Origin: Cyclina sinensis
Lineage: Eukaryota; Mollusca; Bivalvia; Venerida; Veneridae
Assembly: GCA_012932295.1 (NCBI GenBank)
Contig: JAAONU010000009.1
Location: forward strand, 5,940,203 to 6,004,202
DNA: 64,000 bases
Direction: 5' to 3'
The notes beneath the pieces were generated by a model that saw only the letters and a program-made list of their open reading frames with translations, made no database searches and was not told the DNA's origin. The position numbers and the translations under genes were made by a program. Shown piece by piece: positions 21,071 through 31,325 of this stretch (position 1 is its first letter; each line of letters opens with the position of its first letter).

Positions 21071-24000
21071 ACAAGAGGGCCATGATGGCCCTAGATCGCT
21101 GCAAGTTTTGCTGTTTAGCAGTATTTCATATTTCAATTAAAAATATGTAAGTAATGTAAATATAAATATGTCAAATATCAGTCAATAAATAAAGGCTCTA
21201 TGACAGAAAGTAAAAATATCTATCATAAGCTATGGTGACCTTGACCTTAACCCAGTGAACTCAAACCCTACCCATGGGTAGAGGTTCATGCAAGGATCCT
21301 ATATACTGAATATCAAAGATATTGGTCTTCAAATGAAGGCTCTAAAAAGTACAGTAGATCTCGATAAACTTTCTTTAACCTTGGTGACCTTAAACCTATT
21401 CAAATTATTTGTAAAAGCTTGATAAAGCTTGCTTCATGCAAAATTTTAAAAATCTAGGACTTGCTGTTTCAGATATGAAGATTTTTTAAAGTTTTTCTTC
21501 TACACTGCTATTTAAAACTTGTGACCCCCTCGGGAGGGGGCAAACAGTTACCCAAGGAAAATTTTTCTAACATACTTGGAAGAAGTCCTCCAGACATTGC
21601 TGCATACCAAATCGTAAGGCTCAGGGTTTTGTAGTTTCATACAAGAAGATTATTCAAAGTTTACCCTATATAAACCTATGTAAAAATCAGTTGACCCCCA
21701 GGCGGGACCAAATTTGACCCCAGAGGTATAATTTCAACAAACTTGGTTGAGGTCTACTAGATTTTGCTACATACCAAATCTCAAGGATCAGGGCCTTGCG
21801 GTTTCAGACAAGAAGATTTTCAAAGTTTTCTCTATGTAAAATCAATCGACCCCTAGGGCGGGGCCAAATTTGACCCAAGGGGCATAATTTGAACAACCTT
21901 GGTAGAGGTTCACAAGTCAATGCTACATTCCAAATCTTAAATCTCTGGGCCTTGTGGTTTCAGGCAAGAAGATTTTTAAAGTTTTACTATATAAGCCTCT
22001 GTAAAATCAATTGACCCCCAGGTAGGGGTCAAATTTGACCCCAGAGGCATAATTTGAACAAACTTGGTAAAGGTCCATACGACAATGCTACATTCCAAAT
22101 CTTAAGGCAAAGGGCTTTGTGGTTTCATACAAGAAAATTTTTATAGTTTCACTATATAAGCCTAAGTAAAATCCATTGACCCCCCCAGGGTGGAGCCAAA
22201 TTTAACCCCAGGTATATGATTTTAACAATCTTGGTTGAGGTCCGTAAGACAATGATAAATACCAAATCTTAAGGCTCAGGTCCTTGTGGTTTTAGACAAA
22301 AAGATTTTCAAAGTATTCCTAATGTAAAATCCATTGACCCCCGGGGCGGGGCCAAATTTAAACCCAGGGGCATAATTTGAAAAAACTTGATAGAGGTCCA
22401 CTAGACAATGCTATATAACAAATTTTAAGGCTCAGGGCCTTGTGGTTTCAGACAAGAAGATTTTCAAAGTTTTTTCTTTCAGTTGCCATAGCAAGCAGAG
22501 GTCTTGTTGGAATTGAATTCTTTGAACAACTTTTGTAGAGCGTCATGCAAGGAATATCCCAGGCATGTTTCATCAATGTTGGCTCAAGGAAATGATTACT
22601 GCTCTATCTGCATACTGCAAAACTCATCAAGGACCATAACTATGTTGAAGGGTCTGACAAGAATACAATGATAATATGCGCATCTCATATTGGTACTGAT
22701 TGTTTCCACAAAGTTTTCTTAAAATCCAGCCAGCAGTTGCAGAGAAATAGCACGGCAATGATTATTGCTCTATATATGCATACTACACAACTAATCAAGA
22801 GCCATAACTCTGTCATGAAAGGTATGACCAGATCACAGCCATGATATGAACATTTCCTCTTGGTATTGATGGTTCCTATAAAATTTCATTGAATTCCAGC
22901 CAGTAGTTGCAGAGAAATAGTGCGGAAACAATTATTGCTCTATATGCATAATGAAAAACTAATCAAGGGCCATAACTCTGTCTTGATGGGTCTGACTAGA
23001 ACAAGGTGATGATATGCACATCTCCTATTGGTATTGATTGTGTCCAAAAAGTTTTCCTGAAATGCATCCAGCAGCTACACAGAAATAGCACAGAAATGAT
23101 TGTTGCTCTATGTATGCATACTACACAACTAATCAAGAGCCATAACTCTGTCTGGAAGAGTCTGACAAGTACAAAGTGATGATATGCACATCTCCTATTG
23201 ATATTGATTTTTACAAAAAGTTTTCCTGAAATGCATCCAGCAGCTACACAGAAATAGCACGGAAATGATTATTGCTCTATACATGTATGCAAAGTGCACA
23301 ACTAATCAAGTGCCATAACTCTGTCATGAAGGGTCTGACCAGAACAAAGTGATGATATGCACTTTATATGAATGAACACTGGACGCGGTGGTCATTTTAC
23401 TCCTCAAAGTAAAATCAGTAAAGTAAAGACAGTAAAATCACAGGGACAGGTGTTCGTTGTCAAAGTCTGCGCTTCGTGTACTGTAACTATGTAAAAGTTG
23501 TGACCCCAGGGGAATAAAATGAAAAATCTATGTAGAGGACCACTAGGCAGTGCTATATACCAAGCATGGTGTTTTTCTGAAGAAATTACACATGTATTGG
23601 ACTGACAGACACATGAACATACAATTAGCATTAATTAATTCATTTGAAATAAATGCGATGTTGTTTATGACAAGAAGAATTTTAAAGTTTTTTCTATATA
23701 ACTCTATGTAAAACATGTGACCCCTGGGGCGGCGCCATTTTAGACCCAGAGGCCATGATTTGGACAAACTTGGAAGAGGTCCACTAGACAATGCTACACA
23801 CCAATTATCTAAGCTCTATGCCTTACGGTTTCTGACAAGAAGAATTTTAAAGTTTTTCCTTTATAATTCTATGTAAAACATGTGACCCCTGAGTAGGAGG
23901 CCATTTTAGACCCAGAGGCCATGATCTGAACAAACTTGGTAGGATTCTACTAGACAATGCTACAAACCAATTATCTAAGCTCTATGCCTTACGGTATCTG

Positions 24001-24763
24001 ACAAGAAGAAATTTTAAAGTTTTTCCTACATGTATATAATTCTATGTAAAAGAAGTGACTCCTGGGGTGGGGCCATTTTAGACCCAGAGGCCATGATTTG
24101 AACAAACTTGGAAGAGGTCCACTAGACAATGCTACACACCAAATATCTTAACTCTATGCCTTACGGTTTCTGACGAGAAGATTTTTCGAAGTTTTTTCCT
24201 ATATAACTCTATGTAGAACATGTGCCCCCTGGGGCGGGGGCCTTTTTAGACCCAGAGGCCATGATTTAAACAAACTTCGTAGAAGTCCACTAGACAATGC
24301 TACACACAAATTATCTAAGGTCTATGCCTACGGTATCTGACAAGAAAATTTTTTAAAGTTTTTCCTATATAATTCTATGTAAAAGAAGTGACCCGTGGGT
24401 GGGGTCATTTTTGACCCAGAGGCCATGATTTGAACAAACTTGGAAGAGGTTCACTAGATGATGCTTTAAAATATCTAAGCTCCAGGCCTTGAGGTTTCAG
24501 AGAAGAAGATTTTAAAGATCCAACTTTTAAAATCTGTTTTTAGCTTCACTGACCCAGCAATGCAATGGACCAGAACCATTTGAACAATCTTGGTAGAGCT
24601 TTGTGCAAAAAAAATCCCAGGCAAGTTTCATCAAAATTTGGCCCAGTGGTTTCAGAGGAGATGTCGTTTGAATGAACTGTCGATGACAGATGGATAAGGG
24701 CGGACGACGGACAACCACTGATCCAAAAAGCTCACATGAGCACTATGAGCTCTGGTGAGCTAA
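21071..24763 (+). mobile_element. Composite tandem-repeat element, 3.7 kb, same ends as element A
   Basis: It starts ACAAGAGGGCCATGATGGCC and ends with GGGCGGACGACGGACAACC and a hairpin (AGCTCAC 24729-24735, GTGAGCT 24755-24761), then AATAA. Inside are three arrays. The first has about six ~160-bp monomers with GGCGGGGCCAAATTTGACCC (starts near 21524, 21691, 21846, 22011, 22176, 22334). The second has five ~169-bp monomers of a different sequence with AACTAATCAAGAGCCATAAC (22621, 22789, 22957, 23127, 23299). The third has about six ~167-bp monomers related to the first array (23498, 23716, 23882, 24055, 24222, 24389). A non-repeat patch at 23360-23490 (GTAAAATCAGTAAAGTAAAG) marks the second junction. 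No protein is encoded. Confidence 0.7.
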
Positions 24764-24779
24764 TAATATACAGGTTAGA

Positions 24780-25886
24780 TGCAGAAAATTTTAATTTACT
24801 TATTGAGTAAAAAAAGGACCTAACATTTGTTTCATGGATAGTTGAAAATGAAGAAGGTCATAATGTTGGATTTTTAAATTTGATATCAATATTAAATATT
24901 TACACAAACCCTTAAGTGAAGAAGAGGCATAACCTTACAAATATCAGTTTTGTTGAAAGTGATGTAGATTATGATGGTGAAAATGTATTTCAAGTTTGAA
25001 GTTGATATCGTTTGTAGTTTCAAAGTTCTGCATAAAACTTTAACCAAAAATCTTAATGAAAAAGGGGCATAATTTAAAATAAAATTGAATCAGAGCTATG
25101 GGTCTTGATAGTAACGATGTATATATATATGGCAGTGAATATGTATGTTCCAAGTTTCAAGTTGAAATCACAAGTAGTTTCAAAGTTATGGACCTAGTGC
25201 ATATTTTGCTTAACGCAAAATGTAAGTGAAAAAGGGTCAACACTTTAAAGAGGCTGTACTCCAGATTTGATGTAAAAAAAGTTTTTTACATGAATTAAAT
25301 ATCTAGATGCCGTGAGATTAAAACAACATGATATTTTACTTCCAAACTGATTATAAAAGTCAAAATAGAACAGAAAAAATATATTTGCCTCAGCCTGATT
25401 TGAACTCTGGACCCTCATGTTAACAAAGTATTTCCAACACTCTTACTGTCACCACTATCGCTGCATATGAAATTACACACATTTACTTAAAATCTTATAC
25501 AATATAGTTATACCGTCATGTTACAGTATAGCACTATGAAAGGATAAAAAATCAATTTATAATGGGATTATCTGACTTACTTCTTGTCAGTTAGTTAATT
25601 TTTAAGCACTAATCATAGATATTACAAGAAATTTATAATACAAGAAAATTCTATTTTTTTTTTGTCATCTGGAGGCCAGCCCCTTTAAAAATATCTGTAA
25701 CAGAGTTATGGGTCTTTTTGGTAATGATGTAGATTTTGATGGTCAATAGTCATATTCCAAGTTATGGACCAAGTGCATATTTTGTTTAACAGTTTAATGT
25801 AGGGGTGAGTAGGATATTTCCCTATGACAACGCCAGGGTGAGTAGGATAGCTCCCTTATTCTTTGAATATTCAAGCTAAAACTGAA
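24780..25886 (+). mobile_element. Tandem-repeat element H with TATTC-type 3' end, split by a MITE
   Basis: Two to three diverged monomers (GTAGTTTCAAAGTT, GAAAAAGGGGCATAATTT, GAGCTATGGGTCTTGATAG) flank the MITE at 25246-25688 and resume at 25689. The 3' end is GTGAGTAGGATAGCTCCCTT then ATTCTTTGAATATTCAAGC. The 5' end is unclear. Confidence 0.55.
25246..25688. mobile_element. ~440-bp MITE flanked by TTAA, tRNA-like core, copy 1
   Basis: Starts TTAAAGAGGCTGTACTCCAG and ends CATCTGGAGG...CCCTTTAA, giving ~19-bp imperfect terminal inverted repeats with TTAA on both sides, as expected of piggyBac-type targets. The centre, read on the minus strand, has a tRNA-like stretch with GTGGTGACAGTAAGAGTG and GAGTTCAAATC words. 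A second copy is at 40146-40583. Confidence 0.7.
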
Positions 25887-26261
25887 TCCATTTGATACTA
25901 TCTGAAAATGCTTTCAAATCTGAAATCATTCAATGCTTTGTATCTTATATTACATTACATAATACACAAGTGAATTTATCAAGAAAATATCATGACCTCA
26001 TTGGTGGTTTTAAGTCATATTTGGACAAGCTCTCAGAATTTAGGATAGAAAAATGTTCATGTAACATGATTGTTTATAAATGGGGTTCTTGAGATATGGG
26101 AATGCACCTGTAGACACTTCCTTTATTTTTCGGGAACTTGATGAAATCAAGATACTTACAAGAAGGGTGTTCAATTGAATACTTTTGTTGTCCTCAGTTC
26201 TTTGTCAGAGAAAAAATTCACTGGAGTTTAATGAAGAAATATTAAGAAATGGGCAGTTGTA
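25887..26261. other. Non-coding
   Basis: The 66-codon plus ORF starting at 25892 has no recognisable motif or splice context. I see no gene. Confidence 0.35.
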
Positions 26262-26650
26262 GTCAACGTAAAGTCCAATTACAAAAATAGGCATAACTTC
26301 TTCAAACATGACCTTGACCTATAGATAGTCTACGTAAAGTGTTCACGACAAAGTCCAATTACAAAAATAGGCATACCGCCTTCAAACATGACCTTGACCT
26401 ATAGATAGTCTACGTAAAGTGTTCGCGACAAAGCCCAATTACAAAAATAGGCATACCGCCTTCAAACATGACCTTGACCTATAGATATAGTATTGATTAC
26501 GGCATCATCATGACCCTGTACTGAGAAGCAATATAATTTGTAAGTTTGATGAAGAAATGTTAAGAAATAACTAATTATAACCAATTTTAAGCTTTTGTGA
26601 TGGACAGACGGATGGTTAAAACGATCGCTATTTATCGCTACTTCTTTGGA
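26262..26650 (+). mobile_element. 80-bp tandem array with GACAGACGG tail
   Basis: Three nearly identical 80-bp units (CAATTACAAAAATAGGCATA at 26276, 26356 and 26436), each with CATGACCTTGACCTATAGAT and TCTACGTAAAGTGTTC. They are followed by GATGGACAGACGGATGG at about 26600 and a CGATCGC...GCGAT-like inverted word. It has the same general plan as the other elements, with a shorter monomer. Confidence 0.65.
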
Positions 26651-27289
26651 AGACTGACACGAAGTATCAGCAGAACTTATTAATAATCTGTCTAAATTGT
26701 GTAAGTTGGTTCCTCCATCATTACGTATCAAGACATACCAGCACATTATGATTAATTAGTTATACATACTTGTAAATTAAGCATATTATGTTGAATAAAT
26801 TCTATTTAACTTTTTCTAGGCAGAAAAAATTTGACACTCAAAAACCTATTAATTAAAAAAATATACACAAAATTAAGTCTGCTTGGGTAACTGATGTGTT
26901 TAAAAATCTGGTTTCACACTCAATCATTTTAATAGACAAAAATTTAAACTTCACCTATCTTAAAGTGCAGGACTTCTGATGATATTTCCTAAGAAAAGAG
27001 TGTTGAAAATTAACTCTTAATCACAAAAACACATACAGTATCCTACATCCATCCTACACAATCTTTGTCCACCACATTCAGGACATAGCTTTGTAATCAT
27101 TTAATGTACTAGCAGCAGTCTGGTGACACAATAGATAAGGGGTATCTTTATTGTAATTCAGAAGGAATAAATATGATGTTTTAATACAAAAAAAAAAAAA
27201 AAATTATTAAAGTGGGTTTTTAGTAGGGAAGAGTTATACTTAATTGCATAATTTTTTTGCAAGTTTGATTATCAGTACAACAGCCAAAT
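26651..27289. other. Non-coding, A-tract
   Basis: AT-rich, with a run of A near 27187-27203; nothing else recognised. Confidence 0.4.
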
Positions 27290-27455
27290 TTAAGTGCATG
27301 CACTTGCACCAGAGTCCTTAAATTCATCAAATGAACAAAATGATACTCTTTTCACAAAAATCATCCGAAATATTATCAATATGTTTTTTTTTCTGACACA
27401 TCCCCGCCCACACTATCATATAGACGAACCAGAACAGAACACTGACACTTTTTCT
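27290..27455 (-). repeat. Inverted repeat, left arm
   Basis: The reverse complement matches 28345-28493 at roughly 80%. Shared words are AGTGTGGGCGGGGATGTGTC, TTGATAATATTT and GACTCTGGTGCAAGTGCA. A palindrome AAGTGCATGCACTT lies at its outer end. Confidence 0.75.
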
Positions 27456-27469
27456 TTTATGTAACTTAC

Positions 27470-27549
27470 CCGTGTAAATCAAGTTGTGTTTCAAATCATC
27501 CAGTCTTTGCAGTTTTAAAGTTGAATCCTTGCCTTCAAATTTACAGGAA
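27470..27549 (-). CDS. Candidate 80-nt exon (SCKFEGKDST...LIYT)
   Basis: Minus strand. A consensus donor CGG|GTAAGT follows 27470; the acceptor TTTACAATCGCAAG before 27549 is adequate. The reading is SCKFEGKDSTLKLQRL then DDLKHNLIYT, entering with one base and leaving in phase 1. That exit phase matches the terminal exon at 6899-7116, and the entry phase matches the candidate first exon at 30466-30518. The product is unknown. The plus strand is also open here, with its own GT (ACAG|GTAAAG at about 27600), so strand is not certain. Confidence 0.35.
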
Positions 27550-27681
27550 CTTGCGATTGTAAACAAAAAACTACACATGCCCAGTGAGGCATCACGACAG
27601 GTAAAGATACGACTCAAAATTATTGTTCTTTTTAACCAGTACCAAACACCTGTTTATATTGATGGAAAAGAAGTAAAATAA

Positions 27682-28344
27682 AGTGAACTCACCTGAAAAT
27701 GTTCTTAAATATGTTATTTATTTTATTTTCATATGATACAAAAAGAACAACTTTATTTTTTAATAAAAATAACACGTTTGAAACAGTCAGTGCAAAATGT
27801 CAACGCTGAGTTTGAAAGTCAAACAAACTAAACGTCTCATATTTCCATAATGCTAAATATAAACAGCATAATATTGTATAACAAGTTTGAATACAACAAG
27901 CAGCAAAATGGTAAGCAAAACATTTGGCGGGTGTCTGTCGTCAAATAGTTCAAGCACTAAAGTGATAGAGATCAAGAGGTTGTCAAGTTCAAAATATATA
28001 ACAAGCATCGATCATGTATCCAAGGTCTTTGTTTCCTATTCAAGGAAGATTCTTTTTTAAGGATCATAATTATAAAAAACATATAATTTTTTTATTAATG
28101 GCGATTTTTGCCCTTAATAACACAGGGACTCTTGAATTATTTACCTACTGAAACTGCAAGTATTGATTTGTTTACGATGTTATGTGGAGTTCGTCTGCTT
28201 ATAAGTCAATAAACAGGAAGTGTAAACAAACATGTATAATATCGGTAAAAGGATAAGTTAGTTACGATTATATAACATCAATACTGTACGTGATGTTTTA
28301 CAAGTTTTTAAACTTGCCGAACATGGGGTGTCTGAGTACTGGTA
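27682..28344. other. Spacer of the inverted repeat
   Basis: AT-rich, no gene recognised. Confidence 0.4.
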
Positions 28345-28493
28345 GCGTCCGTGTTCTATTTCAATCTGTCTATAATTGGAAAGTGTGGGCGGGGATGTGT
28401 CAGAAAAAACAAACATTGATAATATTTTGGGTGATTTTTAAGAAAAGAGTATTATTTTGTTGGTTTGATGACTCTGGTGCAAGTGCAAACCTG
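28345..28493 (+). repeat. Inverted repeat, right arm
   Basis: Counterpart of 27290-27455; the spacer is about 0.9 kb. The 68-codon ORF over it reads the repeat. Confidence 0.75.
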
Positions 28494-28539
28494 TAACTAC
28501 ATTTCATCAACACAAAACATTATATCTGTGAATTGAAGA

Positions 28540-28650
28540 CTAGGATTGTTGTTTTTTGTTACTCTGGACACAGCCACAAGAGTTCAAATCCCACTCTGGG
28601 GACTCATGTTTTGTGACATTTCATGATCTTTCTGGGATTAATCACTATTA
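28540..28650 (+). repeat. SINE fragment with box B
   Basis: GAGTTCAAATCCCACTCTGG is a tRNA box-B-like word followed by GACTCATGTTTTGTGACATTTC, a body sequence of molluscan SINE type. Box A is degenerate. Confidence 0.45.
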
Positions 28651-29879
28651 TAAACAAGGTATTGAAATAATTCTAAGTAACTGCATTGTCTAAAATACAA
28701 AAATGTCCTCAACAATTTTGAACAAAAAGGTTTCTGACAATAACTTAATCAAGTTTATGTGAATATATGGCACAAATGGCCCACGATAGCTCTTCTTTGA
28801 ATTATCAAGACCTGACGAATCTAAATCATTCAAGGTAAAATGACTGTTACCTATTTTCGTGAAATGCTGCTAGCAAACGATGATCTCACATGTACAAAAG
28901 TTACCAATGTTTTCATATTGGTCAATGTTGTCAAATGACCTAACATGTCAACAAAACCAACTCAACTAATTTGTTTAATCATCTCAAAACACCTTTAAAA
29001 TGTTCGCGATTTTTCAAGAAAGTTGTTGTTGTTGAAGGTCTACCAATGTATAAAACCCAGATCACGGTCCTGCACATGTTATGCATTTTAATTATATGTC
29101 CAGTATTTATGTATAAATCATTTGATGGGGAATAATTACTTTTAATATTAAGTATTTTTCCACAAGCTTTTTGTTTAATAAGAAAATTGCTTTACAAAAG
29201 TCAATGCTTGGGTTACAATCAGGGTCAGTTCCAGAGGGGGTTCATTGGGGTTGCTCGGACCCCCTTTTTGGGTTGCAATATTTAATTTTTGTGGAGATTT
29301 TGGCCAGAAAGTTGAAAATTATCATGTACTTACCCGAAGACTGCCCCCAAACGAACTCCCCTTTCTGGAAATCTTGCTAAGAAAACAGAAAAAAAACATT
29401 GTACTTGAAATAGTTAGAAATGTGCAACTACTGTTAACATGTATGTCGAAATTTGGAGATTACCCATCATAACATTTAGAAGAGTAAATTTAAGCTTCAG
29501 TTCTTATATTCACATATTCATAAATTTACAGTTCCCCACCCACGTTTTCAACACAGCCTCCCGTGGCTAAAACACAAACTAGTGAATATTTAATCTATAA
29601 ATAACGGTCTGGACAATCAGAAATTCAATCAAATTTATCACCGAGATGCTTATTTCCAAGACCTTTTCTGTACCTCGTAATAAATAAACTGTATCTGATT
29701 TTTATCGCGAAAAGGTGTGACTTTTATCAGAAACGTCCTAAACATTTAACTGAAACGTCTTGTTTAAACACTTAAACACGACACAACCAACTGTTAACCT
29801 GACTTAATTCAGTTTGGAACCACAAGATAAAACAATATTTAGTATTATAGAAAAGTAAAAACTCACTTGTCTTCTTTTG
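28651..29879. other. Non-coding with a repeat fragment at ~29220-29400
   Basis: GGGTCAGTTCCAGAGGGGGT and the C-rich CTCGGACCCCCTTTTTGGG look like the end of a dispersed transposon family. The rest is AT-rich and unrecognised. Confidence 0.4.
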
Positions 29880-30159
29880 ACCTCCAAACCAGGACACCGG
29901 ATGTGAAAAGTGCGTGAAACGAAAAAGACAGAAAATGGCTAACTTCGGAAAAATTACGCACTGGCCCCACACTCGAACCTTTGATACCCCCAACCAAAGA
30001 CACTCATTTTTCACAAATTTATTTTATGTTTAATGCAAAATTAGAGTGATTGAGACATATTTATATTTTTGCCAACTGAGGACGTCTTCAGTTGGCGACT
30101 TTGTCTTCAGTCGTTGGTGTTATTACGGAAACATGCCTTTTATTGGTGGGCCTTACAAA

Positions 30160-30189
30160 CTCACACACACACACACACACACACACACA
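30160..30189. repeat. (CA)n microsatellite
   Basis: About 14 uninterrupted CA units. Confidence 0.95.
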
Positions 30190-30465
30190 AATTGGTGCAT
30201 TTTTGGATGGATGACGACTTGAATCCTTTCTTAGAATTGCATTGTAAGACGTTCGATCTGTTTTGTTTTCTTTCCATTTTTCAAATTCATTTACGTTTAC
30301 AGTAAAACGTGACGTGGGAACGCCTACCATGTTACCACCGGAAATGAATTAAGTTTGATTGGAACAAATCATCTCATTATTTCGATTTGTTTAGACATGG
30401 GTTATCAGTTATGAAGGATTATAACTTAGGTAATTTTCAGACAAGTTAAACAATCTCTTTCTTAC

Positions 30466-30518
30466 AGCATTAGAAGGTTTGTAAAGTTCTGCAAAAGAAT
30501 CTTAAAAAAGGCCGCCAT
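30466..30518 (-). CDS. Candidate first coding exon (MAAFFKILLQ...)
   Basis: Minus-strand ATG at 30518-30516 in a favourable context (AAAGATGG). Eighteen residues, MAAFFKILLQNFTNLLML with the last codon split, run to a donor CT|GTAAGA (exon base 30466). It leaves two bases of a codon, which the candidate exon at 27549 completes in frame. Homology is unknown and the call rests on start context, donor and phase only. Confidence 0.3.
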
Positions 30519-30669
30519 CTTTATTAAAGATGCACCCTAAAACACCACTCTCCAATATATTTCTTTTTAGCTTCTGTAGTTGTTGTTTTGTGTTATATTA
30601 TGTTGTACATTTTGTTGTCATTTTGTATTTTATGATATTTATTATAAACGTCATAATATCCATCACCAT

Positions 30670-30716
30670 TATTATCATTATTATTTTTGTTATTATTATT
30701 ATTATTATTATTAACC
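30670..30716. repeat. (ATT)n microsatellite
   Basis: ATT-rich run with an uninterrupted core of about 8 units near 30690-30713. Overlapping I/N-rich ORFs are artefacts. Confidence 0.9.
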
Positions 30717-31185
30717 TTATTATTACAAGAATACACCAAAAGCCAAACAAACATAAAATATACTTCTGCAAACGGGAACATTTTTTCATAACCCATTTGT
30801 TAATATTACAAACAATAAAACTATGACACATAAAAAGAATATTCACTCGCAGGATTTTCCGAGAGTACTGATCATTTTCATATACATTTTAAAACTACAA
30901 ACGTTTCTATACTTAATCTTGCGAGAAGCGAAATAACAATCTCAGAGGGAGGATAACAATTTTAACAATCATACAGAATATGAAACCTGAAACAATGTTG
31001 TCAACCTTGTTTGAATTAAATTTATAAAGTTAACGATAAAAATTAATCATACGGTAAAATGGATTGCTGTGAATTTTAATTTGTAATATAAAGTAGTTGT
31101 ATTAGGGTCATTGTTATTTGCGCTGATAATCAGCTGTAGTAATGAGCATGGTATTGTTGGGTTCCTTAGCTTGTGCAAAATTGTC

Positions 31186-31325
31186 GTAGCGGTAGCAGTT
31201 CTCTTATTAGAAGTAGCAGTAGCAGTATTCGAAGTATAAGAAGAACTAGAAGTAGAACAAGTAGTAGCAGAAGTAGTAGTAGTTGTAGTTGCAGTAGTTG
31301 TAGTTATTGTTGTTGTAAATTAAAG
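31186..31325. repeat. (GTA)n / (GTT)n degenerate microsatellite
   Basis: Imperfect AGTAGT/AGAAGT/GTTGTA triplets over about 140 bp. Confidence 0.85.

Larger units (their letters stand above)
29880..30535. promoter_or_regulatory. Promoter-like region
   Basis: Local rise in CG dinucleotides. It contains ACCGGAAAT (ETS-like, about 30337), GTGACGTGG (CRE-like, about 30309), GACGTC within a 26-bp near-palindrome (30071-30096), and on the minus strand AAAGATGGCGGC, a YY1-type motif over a possible start codon at 30518. A (CA)n tract sits inside. No TATA box is clear. It may serve a minus-strand gene running towards 7 kb. Confidence 0.35.

Noticed and set aside
27484..27681. Plus-strand exon ending ...MPSEASRQ|GTAAAG
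   Set aside because: Plausible donor, but the opposite strand has a stronger GTAAGT donor with phases matching other minus-strand exons. Kept only as an alternative.
30530..30846. I/N-rich ORFs on both strands
   Set aside because: They translate an ATT microsatellite.
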